Origin: an uncultured Actinomycetes bacterium
Lineage (GTDB): Bacteria; Actinomycetota; Coriobacteriia; Coriobacteriales; Atopobiaceae
NCBI GenBank assembly: GCA_900313905.1
Contig: OMTG01000011.1
Location: 1 to 35,463 of the forward strand
DNA: 35,463 nucleotides
Direction: 5' to 3'
Shown here: piece by piece, positions 9,001 to 17,748 of the stretch
Position numbering within the stretch: the stretch's first letter is position 1
Layout: the number at the start of each line of letters is the position of its first letter
Translations under genes and position numbers: made by a program
Notes under the pieces: generated by a model
What the model was told of the DNA's origin: nothing
Database searches by the model: none
The model's input: only the letters and a program-made list of their open reading frames with translations

Positions 9001-9228
9001 TTAGAGCTGTGCTTCCACGAGGTCGACGAACTCCTGGATCGTCTGGGGGTTGGCCTCAGGATCGATCTCGATGCCGAACTCGTCCTCGCATGCCATGACG
9101 GCTTCGACTGTCGCCATGGAGTCAAGGCCCACCTCGGAGAGCTTGGTCTCCGGCTTGAGCTCGACGTCGTCGAGGCCCTCCTGATCCTTGAGGATTGCGA
9201 CGACGCAATCGAATGTAGACTCTGCCAT
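9001..9228 (-). CDS. acpP: Acyl carrier protein
   Basis: This 75-residue acidic protein is the acyl carrier for the pathway. The phosphopantetheine attachment Ser is Ser37 in GLDSMATVE; it reads DSM where DSL is commonest, a known conservative variant. It lies between fabH and fabK as in streptococci. AAAGGAG is well placed 8 nt before the ATG. The 77-bp gap upstream holds two small hairpins, so its mRNA may be processed or expressed separately. No holo-ACP synthase gene is in the window. Confidence 0.95.
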   Translation of the reverse strand: MAESTFDCVVAILKDQEGLDDVELKPETKLSEVGLDSMATVEAVMACEDEFGIEIDPEANPQTIQEFVDLVEAQL

Positions 9229-9250
9229 TTCAGTTTCTCCTTTGAATCGT

Positions 9251-9285
9251 GCGCTTCTGCGCGTATCCGTACGTCCTTGAGGACG
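9251..9285 (-). promoter_or_regulatory. Paired small hairpins in the acpP leader
   Basis: The fabH-acpP gap contains two perfect short inverted repeats. CGTCC at 9272-9276 pairs with GGACG at 9281-9285 across a 4-nt loop, and GCGC at 9251-9254 pairs with GCGC at 9259-9262. Neither is followed by a U-run, so they are not intrinsic terminators. They could protect a processed acpP message, which is usually needed in excess over its neighbours, but that role is inference. Confidence 0.35.
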
Positions 9286-9305
9286 CTTTCGGCAAGTTGT
9301 GGGCT

Positions 9306-10277
9306 TCAGGCCTTCTTCCAGCGTATGAGGCAGGTCCCGACATCGAGCCCTGCACCGAAACCGCAGAGCACCGCGAGGTCTCCCTCATGGAGCTCGCCCG
9401 CGCGGTCCAGACGATCGAGGGCAAGCGCGATGCAGGCGCTCGAGATGTTGCCCGTCTCATGGATCGTGCGGACCACCTTCTCCTCAGGGAGATCGAGCCT
9501 CTTGCAGACACTCTCCAGGATCCGCTCATTGGCCTGGTGGAATATGAAATGATCGATTGCGGAAAGCGGGATGCCGGTCTCCGCTACAAGAAGCTTCAGC
9601 TCCTGCTCCATGCTCGATACGGCGAAGCGGAAGACCTTCCTTCCCTTCATCGTGAGATGGCTTGCCGGAGCTTCGGCCCGCCTCTCATCGAAGGGGCTCT
9701 CCCCTGCCAGCCCCGGCACATCGAGCGATGCCACATCGGGCTTCGTGACAAGATGCGTCCAGATCGGGCTTTCGCCTCCCGCCTCGGCTACGACTGCCGC
9801 AGCGCCATCGCCGAAGAGGACGCAGGTGGTCCGGTCCTCCCAATCCATGAGGCGCGACATCTTCTCGGCGGAGAGGATCAGGGCATGCTTCGCACGTCCC
9901 CGCGCAAAGTAGCCATCGGCCACATCGAGGGCGAAGACGAAGCCAGCGCAGGCCGCGGATACATCGAAGGCGGGGCATGCTGCACCAAGGCGCTCGGCCA
10001 CTGCGCATGCCTCTGCTGGCATCAGATGGTCCCCCGAAGTCGTCGAGCAGACGATGAGGTCGATGTCGGACACCTCGAGCCCTGCCGACGCCAAGGCATT
10101 GCGGCATGCCGCTTCAGCAAGCTCGTCCAGCGACTCGGCCGTGCAGACATGACGCGTCTCTATGCCCGTGCGGGTCCGGATCCACTCATCAGAGGTATCG
10201 AGGAACCCTGACAGCTCATCATTCGTGACCGTGCGCTCGGGCAATGCCGAACCGCAGCCGATGATCGTATATGCCAC
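9306..10277 (-). CDS. fabH: Beta-ketoacyl-ACP synthase III
   Basis: FabH starts fatty-acid synthesis by condensing an acyl-CoA primer with malonyl-ACP. The 323-residue thiolase-fold protein has the complete triad: Cys110 in SAACAGFVFALD, His247 in FHQANERIL and Asn277 in ETGNISSA. Also typical are the N-terminal IIGCGSALPER and DEWIRTRTGIETRH. The start is GTG, with GAGG at the end of fabT as ribosome-binding site; only 1 bp separates it from the fabT stop. Whether it prefers acetyl-CoA or branched primers cannot be read from the sequence. Confidence 0.95.
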   Translation of the reverse strand: MAYTIIGCGSALPERTVTNDELSGFLDTSDEWIRTRTGIETRHVCTAESLDELAEAACRNALASAGLEVSDIDLIVCSTTSGDHLMPAEACAVAERLGAACPAFDVSAACAGFVFALDVADGYFARGRAKHALILSAEKMSRLMDWEDRTTCVLFGDGAAAVVAEAGGESPIWTHLVTKPDVASLDVPGLAGESPFDERRAEAPASHLTMKGRKVFRFAVSSMEQELKLLVAETGIPLSAIDHFIFHQANERILESVCKRLDLPEEKVVRTIHETGNISSACIALALDRLDRAGELHEGDLAVLCGFGAGLDVGTCLIRWKKA

Positions 10278-10278
10278 G

Positions 10279-10881
10279 CTACCTCTTCCCTGTCGTCAGC
10301 TGTCCCTCGATGCGGGCAATCGCTTCGTGCTCCACGCGCGTGTAGGCCCTCTCAAGCCGGGTGATGCCCTCGAGCAGCACCCTGCGCTCCTCTGGGGTCA
10401 GGCCATCCGACACTTCCTGGGCCATCCTCCGGTTGAAGACTGCATGCATGCGGTATATGCGCTCTCCTGCACGCGTCAGCATCACATCGACACGTCGTGC
10501 ATCATCCTTGTTCCGCCGCTTCTCGAGATAGCCCTTCTCCACAAGGCGGTTGACAGCCGACGTGGCAGACGGCTTCTTGATGCCAAGTGCCTGCGCCACA
10601 TCGGACACGCCGAGCCTCTTGTGCTCGATGAATACCGCCCTGCCGACCGTGGAGAGCAGGTTGAGCTCGGAGCTCGTGAGGTCTATCCCATGGGAACGGT
10701 ATACGCAGTCCTCCAATCGGATGATTGCCTCATACGTGCTTGCCAGCAATCTGGAGATGCGGCTGACGAATGCCGACTCATCCGTGAGGTCGATATCGCG
10801 AGCTTCTGGAATGCCTATCCCCATCTTGCTGATGGTCTGGAGCTCTTCTGGCTGGATGATGATGTAATCCGAATCTGTCAT
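10279..10881 (-). CDS. fabT: MarR-family repressor of fatty-acid synthesis (FabT-like)
   Basis: A 200-residue winged-helix MarR protein. The core runs from about residue 38: LTSSELNLLSTVGR, the recognition region GIKKPSATSAVNRLVEKGYLEK, and the wing with DDARR (D127-R130). Its place as first gene of the cluster, 1 bp before fabH, is that of streptococcal FabT, which represses fab genes when bound to acyl-ACP. It is longer than typical FabT (about 145 residues): some 35-40 acidic residues precede the fold, and about 20 follow it. An internal Met20 could give a shorter form, but the best ribosome-binding site (GGAAGGG) precedes the ATG at 10881. The function is inferred from context and the MarR fold. 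Confidence 0.85.
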   Translation of the reverse strand: MTDSDYIIIQPEELQTISKMGIGIPEARDIDLTDESAFVSRISRLLASTYEAIIRLEDCVYRSHGIDLTSSELNLLSTVGRAVFIEHKRLGVSDVAQALGIKKPSATSAVNRLVEKGYLEKRRNKDDARRVDVMLTRAGERIYRMHAVFNRRMAQEVSDGLTPEERRVLLEGITRLERAYTRVEHEAIARIEGQLTTGKR

Positions 10882-10940
10882 AAACCCTTCCTGGTCCCAG
10901 GCTTCCCGGGTCTGCCATCCGCTCAGCTTCCGGCAATTGA

Positions 10941-10992
10941 TTAGCTTGCCTAACCAATTACGATTATGTAGTCTAACTAACCATTTTCTGAA
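10941..10992 (-). promoter_or_regulatory. fab operon promoter with overlapping palindromic operator sites
   Basis: On the minus strand a -35 element TTCAGA (10987-10992) and a -10 element CATAAT (10963-10968) are separated by 18 bp, placing the start of transcription near 10956. Two palindromes bracket this promoter. TAGTTAGACTA (10969-10979) fills the end of the spacer, and TTAGGCAAGCTAA (10941-10953) lies just past the likely start. Their centres are 27 bp apart, and CTAAC or its complement recurs three times. This is the expected place for autoregulation by the MarR protein encoded 60 bp downstream. Confidence 0.6.
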
Positions 10993-10993
10993 G

Positions 10994-11015
10994 GGAAGCC
11001 CACGGGGCTCTTTCC
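10994..11015 (-). terminator. Weak hairpin after birA
   Basis: Just past the birA stop, the minus strand can form AGCCC-CGT-GGGCT, extended by GGAA/TTCC with a two-base bulge. No clear U-run follows, so termination would be inefficient or need Rho. It may separate birA from the fab operon promoter. Confidence 0.35.
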
Positions 11016-11036
11016 GTCATTTTCACACATAGATGA

Positions 11037-11873
11037 TCATCCGTCCATGACACGCCTGAGCGATGCGCTTTCCGGCAGGAAGCACTGCGTGGTGCCATCC
11101 TGCTCATGCAGGCAGGCCCTGCCTGATGCATCCACCCCATCGAATGTGCCGCATGCCAGCACCTCGCCAGAAGGCGAGACTGCTCGGACCTCCTCGCCAC
11201 GGAAGACGAGCTCAGGCAGATAGGCATCGAGCACGCCGGCAAGCGGGCCACGGGAGCGCTCGTCTGCCGCCTTCGCCCATCCGTCCACGCTGCCGACCAT
11301 CCCATCGCGCACCAGCACGGCGAAGGATGCGAAGTCCTCCTCAATGGATTTCGCTGCGGCAGGCGGAAGGCAGTCCTCGAGATAGGCAGGAGCCAAGGGA
11401 TGCAGCATCCCATCATGCACGAGCGTGGGATGGATGACCTCCCGCTCTGGCCTGAAGAGGTTGATCCCTATGCCCGCCACGGAATAGATCCCTGCACCCT
11501 CCGGGTCGCTCCTGGTCTCGACGAGGATGCCCGCAAGCTTCCTGATGCTGCCATCCGTGCCGAGGGCAATCATATCGTTGGGCCATTTGAGCCTGAGCCC
11601 CTCTGCCCCGAGGCTCCGCAGCGCCTTGAGCGCCCCGAGGGCGCAGACGACAGGGAGGGCAGAGAGCAGGGATGGATCGACATCCGGCTTCAGGAGCACC
11701 GAGAGATAGAGCCCGCCTTTGGGCGAGACCCAGGTATGCCCACGGCGTCCCCTGCCTGTCGTCTGGCGCTTCGCCGCCACGGCAGTGCCATGGGGATAGC
11801 GTGCGGCACCAAGCGCCAGCACATCGTCGTTTGTGGAGCCCGTTGCCTCGACAATCCTGAGCGGACTTGTCAT
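11037..11873 (-). CDS. birA: Biotin--[acetyl-CoA-carboxylase] ligase
   Basis: BirA activates biotin to biotinyl-AMP and attaches it to the Lys of AccB. The 278-residue protein shows TGSTNDD (residues 11-17), the adenylate-binding loop GRGRRGHTW (40-48), and KWPND (96-100, followed by further ligase motifs such as GILVET). A C-terminal SH3-like domain follows. There is no N-terminal helix-turn-helix, so it is a monofunctional ligase and cannot act as the DNA-binding repressor seen in E. coli and Bacillus. It lies 155 bp upstream of the fab operon that encodes its substrate AccB, and 9 bp after a small membrane protein gene. Confidence 0.93.
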   Translation of the reverse strand: MTSPLRIVEATGSTNDDVLALGAARYPHGTAVAAKRQTTGRGRRGHTWVSPKGGLYLSVLLKPDVDPSLLSALPVVCALGALKALRSLGAEGLRLKWPNDMIALGTDGSIRKLAGILVETRSDPEGAGIYSVAGIGINLFRPEREVIHPTLVHDGMLHPLAPAYLEDCLPPAAAKSIEEDFASFAVLVRDGMVGSVDGWAKAADERSRGPLAGVLDAYLPELVFRGEEVRAVSPSGEVLACGTFDGVDASGRACLHEQDGTTQCFLPESASLRRVMDG

Positions 11874-11882
11874 GCGCCACCC

Positions 11883-12101
11883 CTATTCGTGGAGATGCTT
11901 GGAGTCGTCGGCATCCTCGTGGCCCTTCCCATGGATATGGAAGCCAAAGGGGAAGATGAAGACGAAGGGAAGGACAAAAGGCAGCCCCGCACCAGCTCCC
12001 AGGCCATTTGCAAAGGTAATGCAGAGCATGAAGATGAGGACACAGACAAGGACCGCTACAACGATGTCTTCCCAGGATCCTCCCCCATCATGGCCGTCCA
12101 T
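11883..12101 (-). CDS. Small His-rich membrane protein, unknown function
   Basis: I do not recognise this gene. From the ATG at 12101 (AGGTGG a few nt upstream) it encodes 72 residues: a Gly/Asp-rich start (MDGHDGGGSWED), one hydrophobic helix of about 20 residues (IVVAVLVCVLIFMLCI), a Gly-rich turn, a second hydrophobic stretch (LPFVLPFVFIFPFGF), then a polar tail rich in His, Asp and Glu (six His in the last 18 residues). Longer forms from the ATG at 12119 or the TTG at 12164 are possible but lack ribosome-binding sites. It ends 9 bp before birA, so the two are probably co-transcribed. The tail could bind metal, but this is speculation; the alternative is a poorly conserved frame. Confidence 0.5.
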   Translation of the reverse strand: MDGHDGGGSWEDIVVAVLVCVLIFMLCITFANGLGAGAGLPFVLPFVFIFPFGFHIHGKGHEDADDSKHLHE

Positions 12102-12270
12102 GCTTCCACCTTCCTCCATCACGTCTGTGCTTATCCTTTGAGGATACCCATTCAGGGCTGCCAAGGATACATCGCCGCCCAGGAGTCATGGTTGCGGGGC
12201 ATCTGGGTGGAGGTCTGATGGCTTCAGCCACATCTGGGGCCTGATTCCCCTGCGGAGGAATGCCGCTTCG

Positions 12271-12313
12271 AATCAAAAGCGCACCTGCATCCAGCTGATT
12301 GGATGCAGGTGCG
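12271..12313 (-). terminator. Intrinsic terminator of the rimP-rpoD operon
   Basis: A perfect 14-bp stem (CGCACCTGCATCCA at 12280-12293 against its complement at 12300-12313) with a 6-nt loop is followed on the minus strand by CTTTTGATT. It lies about 64 bp after the rpoD stop. The opposite strand lacks a T-run, so it acts for minus-strand transcription. Confidence 0.88.
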
Positions 12314-12376
12314 TGTCAAGCAAATCTGTTTGGCCACCCTGCCATGCACAGAATGCATTGCAGACCGGCAGATATG

Positions 12377-13747
<1,371 letters not shown>

Positions 13748-13786
13748 GTGTCTCCTTTCGACGCAAAATCCTGTTTAATTTACCCA

Positions 13787-15760
13787 TTAATTCGCTTCCG
13801 CAGACGCAGAAAGTCGTGCCGACAGCTCATGAACACGCTTCTGGAGCTCCGTCGCCTGGATGAAAAGCTCCTTCGTGCTGTCTGCGAGGGGGTCGGGAAC
13901 ATTCCTCAGCTTCGTGCGGATCTCGCGCACCTTTCGCTTCGTCGAATAGAGCTCCGCGGTATCCACGAGGAAGGACATCTTCTGCGCGGCCGACATGCCT
14001 TCCGTCGAAGCGATGCTCCCTCCTCCCAGGATCTGCGCCGCACCGGGATAGACCGATGTCGCCGCCGCGACGACCTCGGCAGGGGTCGCCTCCTCAGGCG
14101 TCGCCAGCATCGCCCATGCCATCGCCTCGTGGCGGGAATCGGCCCAGGCGAAGGTGGCGATCCTCTGCGCATAGGGGCGGGCCTCCTTGGGATAGTCTGC
14201 CATCAGGGCGAGAAGCTCCCGCTCTGCATCGATCTGCCGCCGCTCATCTGCCGACAGGGCAGCCGATGGGACAGCAGGTCCGGAAGGCTCGCCGGCATCC
14301 TCATATGCCTCGGGAGGCACATCGGGATAGGGCTCCTCTTCCTGATAGTCGAAATCGTCGTATGAGGGCCCATCATAGGTGGGGACCGTCGTCTGCTGCG
14401 GCTTCTTGGCCAATCCAGAGCCTGCCTGGGGACGGCTGCGCCGCGGCTCTGCCTCCTGATCCTTCGGAAGGGGCTTCTGTCTTATGAGCCGCTTGGTCTC
14501 GTCCTTGTCCATGCCCAGGGCATCGGCAAGCTGCGTCGCATAGGAATCGAGCAGAGGCGAGCTCTTGAGCGGGGCAAGGAGGCCTGCAAGATCGTCGAGC
14601 GCCTTCACCCGCACGCCCGGGATCGAGAGGTCATAGCCTTCGAGGCGCTTCCTGAAGACGAAGTCGATGAGCGGCTCGGCCTGGTCGAGCTGCTTCTGCA
14701 TCTCCTCTTTCGGATGGCTGGCAAGGAACTCCATCGGATCCTGGTTGTCCGGCAGGACGACGCACAGAAGGTCGGAGGTCGTCTTGTCCACGTACTGGAT
14801 GGCGCGCTCAGCCGCACGCTGGCCTGCCGCATCGCCGTCGAACATGCAGACGATACGCTTCACGCGCAGGCGTTCGAGCGTCTTCACATGATCGAGCGAG
14901 AATGCGGTGCCCAAGGCTGCCACCGCATTCGTGAATCCCCCTTCATGCAGGGCGATCACGTCCGTATAGCCTTCGCAGACGATTGCCGTGCCCGTGGCGA
15001 CCATCGTGTCCTTCGCCTTGTCGAGGGCGAAGAGATGCTTGCGCTTGTTGAAGACCGGCGTATCGCCGGTATTGATGTATTTCGCGATTCCATCATGCTT
15101 CTTGGGAGCAAGGATCCTGCCGCCGAAGGCGATCGTGCGCCCCTGCTCGTCGTGGATGGGAAACATCACGCGGTCGAAGAAGCGGTCGGAGAGGCGCCCG
15201 GAACGTTCGCGGGCCAGATCGCAGGCAAGCATCTCGGCCTTCGTGAATCCCGCCTTCCTGAGGTCGTCGACCAGCGTCCCGTATCCGGGCGCATATCCCA
15301 GATCCCACGCACGGCAGACGGCAGAGCCGAATCCACGCCCTGCGAAATAGCTGCGTGCCGCAGCAGGGCCTTCAGCCTTGCCACGCATGAGCATCATATG
15401 ATAGAAGCGCTCCGCCTCTGCGAGGCAGGCAAGGAGCCGTGAGCGCTTCGGTCCATGCTGGACATTCCGCTCTTCGGTCAGCTCGATGCCGGCACGGTCG
15501 GCGAGGTAGCGTATGGCGTCGGGAAACTCGAGGTTCTCCCGCTTCTGCACATATGAGAAGACATCCCCGCCCTGTCCACAGCCGAAGCAATGCCAGAGCC
15601 CCGTCTGGGGGTTCACCTTGAATGACGGAGATTTCTCATGGTGGAAGGGGCAGCAGCCCCAGAATTCCTGGCCACGCTGCTTCAGCACGACCGTCTCGCC
15701 CACCAGCGCCACGATATCGGTCGCCTGGCGAACCCGTTCCTTGTCTTCGTCGGTTATCAA
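13787..15760 (-). CDS. dnaG: DNA primase
   Basis: DnaG makes the RNA primers for replication. It has an N-terminal zinc-binding domain CPFHHEKSPSF...CFGCG (ligands C37, H40, C58 and C61 from the start used here) and a Toprim catalytic core with CEGYTDVIALHEGG and FDGDAAGQRAAERA. An acidic, Pro/Tyr-rich linker follows (roughly residues 430-500), then a C-terminal helicase-binding domain. The frame is open to a GTG at 15784, but GGAGGTGA lies about 6 nt before a TTG at 15760, giving LITDEDKERVRQ as in homologues; I therefore chose the TTG (657 residues). It begins 4 bp after the ribF stop, which shares bases with that ribosome-binding site. Confidence 0.93.
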   Translation of the reverse strand: MITDEDKERVRQATDIVALVGETVVLKQRGQEFWGCCPFHHEKSPSFKVNPQTGLWHCFGCGQGGDVFSYVQKRENLEFPDAIRYLADRAGIELTEERNVQHGPKRSRLLACLAEAERFYHMMLMRGKAEGPAAARSYFAGRGFGSAVCRAWDLGYAPGYGTLVDDLRKAGFTKAEMLACDLARERSGRLSDRFFDRVMFPIHDEQGRTIAFGGRILAPKKHDGIAKYINTGDTPVFNKRKHLFALDKAKDTMVATGTAIVCEGYTDVIALHEGGFTNAVAALGTAFSLDHVKTLERLRVKRIVCMFDGDAAGQRAAERAIQYVDKTTSDLLCVVLPDNQDPMEFLASHPKEEMQKQLDQAEPLIDFVFRKRLEGYDLSIPGVRVKALDDLAGLLAPLKSSPLLDSYATQLADALGMDKDETKRLIRQKPLPKDQEAEPRRSRPQAGSGLAKKPQQTTVPTYDGPSYDDFDYQEEEPYPDVPPEAYEDAGEPSGPAVPSAALSADERRQIDAERELLALMADYPKEARPYAQRIATFAWADSRHEAMAWAMLATPEEATPAEVVAAATSVYPGAAQILGGGSIASTEGMSAAQKMSFLVDTAELYSTKRKVREIRTKLRNVPDPLADSTKELFIQATELQKRVHELSARLSASAEAN

Positions 15761-15764
15761 AGGC

Positions 15765-16823
15765 TCACCTCCCGCGTTGAGCACTCAGGTTTGCTTTTAC
15801 CCATTCGATGTTCTGACGAACCACCTGTTCCAGCTCCTCGAGAGATGAGAACCGACGGGCTGCCCTGAGCCACGCGCAGAAGATGACCTCCACCTCCCGC
15901 CCATAGATGTCGCCCGCAAAATCGACGAGATGCGCCTCGAGGAAATCGGGCCGATCGTCGTCCTCGAAGCTCTTCGGCGCCCCCACGTTGATGGCAGCAG
16001 CCCAGGGGGTCCCCTCGACCACGACGTATCCCCCATAGACGCCTTCGGCCGGCATCTGCGAGATCGGGGCGCACTGGACATTGGCGGTGGCAAAGCCCAT
16101 GCCGGTCCCCTCGCCCCTGCCATGGATCACGGTGCCCCGGACGAAATGGCAGCGCCCCAGGAGCTTCGTGCCTGCCTCGAGCCCATCTGGCGTGGCAAGA
16201 AGGGTGCGGATGCGGGTTGCGCTGATGGGGCCTGCCCCCTCGCAGGAGAGATCCTGGGGCATGATGCCCATCCCGAAGCGCGGACCCAGCTCCTCCAAGG
16301 TCGAGATGGTCCCCTCCCCCTTGTAGCCAAAGCGGAAGTTCGTCCCGACATGGAGCGATGCAGGATGCACTGCATCCACGATCCTCCCGAGGAACGCTTC
16401 GGGGGCGAGCTGCATGAACTCTTCTGTGAAGGGCACGCAGAGCACGGCATCTGCTCCCAGATGGAGCAGGCCCCGTATCCGGTCTTCGCAGGAGAGCAGC
16501 CGGGGCTCGGGATGCTCCGGCGAGAGCACCTCGGAAGGGTCGGGCGCGAAGGTGATCGCGATGCAGGGAAGGTGGCGCTCGGCGGCATCCGTCTTCGCTG
16601 CTGAAAGGAGCGCCCTATGCCCCTGATGGAGCCCATCGAAAGCCCCGATCGCAGCCACCGAAGCGCCGATATCCCCTAGTGCGCATGATGCATAGAGCTT
16701 GCCCGAAGGCACCTCCACAGGCTGAGGAAGGGGTCTGTCCCCTAGAAGGGATTCCCAGACCAGCTGCTGGGTGGCGGCAGCGTCCAGAGGGAGCGTGAAC
16801 TTCCCCGCTATCTCATCTGTCAT
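15765..16823 (-). CDS. ribF: Bifunctional riboflavin kinase / FAD synthetase
   Basis: RibF makes FMN from riboflavin and then FAD. Counting from the ATG at 16823 the protein has 352 residues. The FAD-synthetase half holds AIGAFDGLHQGHRALL (a nucleotidyltransferase HxGH-like site), FGYKGEGTISTL and ISATRIRTLL. The kinase half begins near residue 200 with GRCHFVRGTVIHGRGEGTGMGFATAN and includes the GVYGGYV and AAINVGAPKSF segments. FMN made here would serve FabK. The 28 residues upstream of the chosen Met are non-family sequence from inside truB. It overlaps truB by 11 bp and ends 4 bp before dnaG. N-terminal residues 1-50 are somewhat extended. Confidence 0.92.
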   Translation of the reverse strand: MTDEIAGKFTLPLDAAATQQLVWESLLGDRPLPQPVEVPSGKLYASCALGDIGASVAAIGAFDGLHQGHRALLSAAKTDAAERHLPCIAITFAPDPSEVLSPEHPEPRLLSCEDRIRGLLHLGADAVLCVPFTEEFMQLAPEAFLGRIVDAVHPASLHVGTNFRFGYKGEGTISTLEELGPRFGMGIMPQDLSCEGAGPISATRIRTLLATPDGLEAGTKLLGRCHFVRGTVIHGRGEGTGMGFATANVQCAPISQMPAEGVYGGYVVVEGTPWAAAINVGAPKSFEDDDRPDFLEAHLVDFAGDIYGREVEVIFCAWLRAARRFSSLEELEQVVRQNIEWVKANLSAQRGR

Positions 16824-17748
16824 GCACGCCTGCGATTCCTGCCGGGAAATTCGCGACCGTGCGGAGCCTTCCCTGCGCAAGCTCCCATATCCCGTAGACC
16901 TTGCCATCCCTCACCATGGAAACACGGCCACCTTCGGAAAGTGCCAAGCCGCCCGTGCCCAAGGTCTTCCCCTGAAGGAGCGATGCAAGCTCGGCTTCGG
17001 AGACCTCCCTCACAGGGAGCCCCAGCGCCCAGGCCGGATCCAGGGCAAGCTCGGCAATCCGCTCAGGTCCTGCCTCGGCGACGTCCTCGAGGGTCGCCGC
17101 ATGGGCCAAGGTGAGCTTTCCTGAGGCGGTGCGGCAGAGCGCAGAGAGATGCGCCGCCGTTCCCAGCTGCCGTCCCAGATCGCGGGCGATGCTCCGTATA
17201 TAGGTGCCCTTCGACACCGTGAAGGCGCAATCCCAAGAGACGCCCTCTCCGTCTTCTCTGACGGCGAGGAGCTGCGCTTCTTCGATCTCGATCGTGCGCG
17301 CCTCGAGCTCCACATCCTTGCCTTCACGGGCAAGCGCATAGGCACGTTTGCCATTCACGGAGATTGCGGAGTAGGCGGGCGGGACCTGCTTGTGGGTACC
17401 GACCAGCCCATGGAGCGCCATGCCGGCATATTCCGCATCGGCAAGCTGGGAGGGAATCTCAGCAGTGCGCACCGTCTCGCCTTCCGCATCGTCGGTCGTG
17501 GTCTCGGACCCGAACGTGATGCGTGCCTCATAGGACTTCTCGTCCATCGTGAGCATCCCCATGAGGCGGGTGCCCTGGCCGACGCCCACGACAAGAAGGC
17601 CCGATGCGGCGGGATCGAGCGTCCCGGCATGGCCGACACGCCGCTCTCCCAAGCTCCGCCTCACCTTGTCCACCACATCGTGGCTTGTCATCCCTGTGGG
17701 CTTCGCGATTGCAAGAAGGAGATTGAGCCCGCTCTGTCCCCGCTTCAC
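16813..17748 (-). CDS. truB: tRNA pseudouridine-55 synthase
   Basis: TruB converts U55 of tRNA to pseudouridine. The 311-residue protein has the family opening LLAIAKPTGMTSHDVVDKVRR, the catalytic VGHAGTLDPAASGLL (Asp45), KSYEARITFG, and KGTYIRSIARDLG in the middle. A C-terminal PUA-like part ends the protein. The start is GTG; GTGA at 17745-17748 is both its start and the stop of nrnA, so the genes are translationally coupled. It sits in the usual rbfA-truB-ribF neighbourhood, here with nrnA inserted between rbfA and truB as in Bacillus-like orders. Confidence 0.95.
   Translation of the reverse strand: MKRGQSGLNLLLAIAKPTGMTSHDVVDKVRRSLGERRVGHAGTLDPAASGLLVVGVGQGTRLMGMLTMDEKSYEARITFGSETTTDDAEGETVRTAEIPSQLADAEYAGMALHGLVGTHKQVPPAYSAISVNGKRAYALAREGKDVELEARTIEIEEAQLLAVREDGEGVSWDCAFTVSKGTYIRSIARDLGRQLGTAAHLSALCRTASGKLTLAHAATLEDVAEAGPERIAELALDPAWALGLPVREVSEAELASLLQGKTLGTGGLALSEGGRVSMVRDGKVYGIWELAQGRLRTVANFPAGIAGVHDR

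Noticed and set aside
12088-12276. 62-codon minus-strand frame upstream of the small membrane protein
   Set aside because: Pro/Arg-rich composition, no ribosome-binding site, overlaps the small membrane gene in another frame. I also looked for a riboswitch in 12120-12270 and found no known consensus, only a short TATCC/GGATA hairpin.
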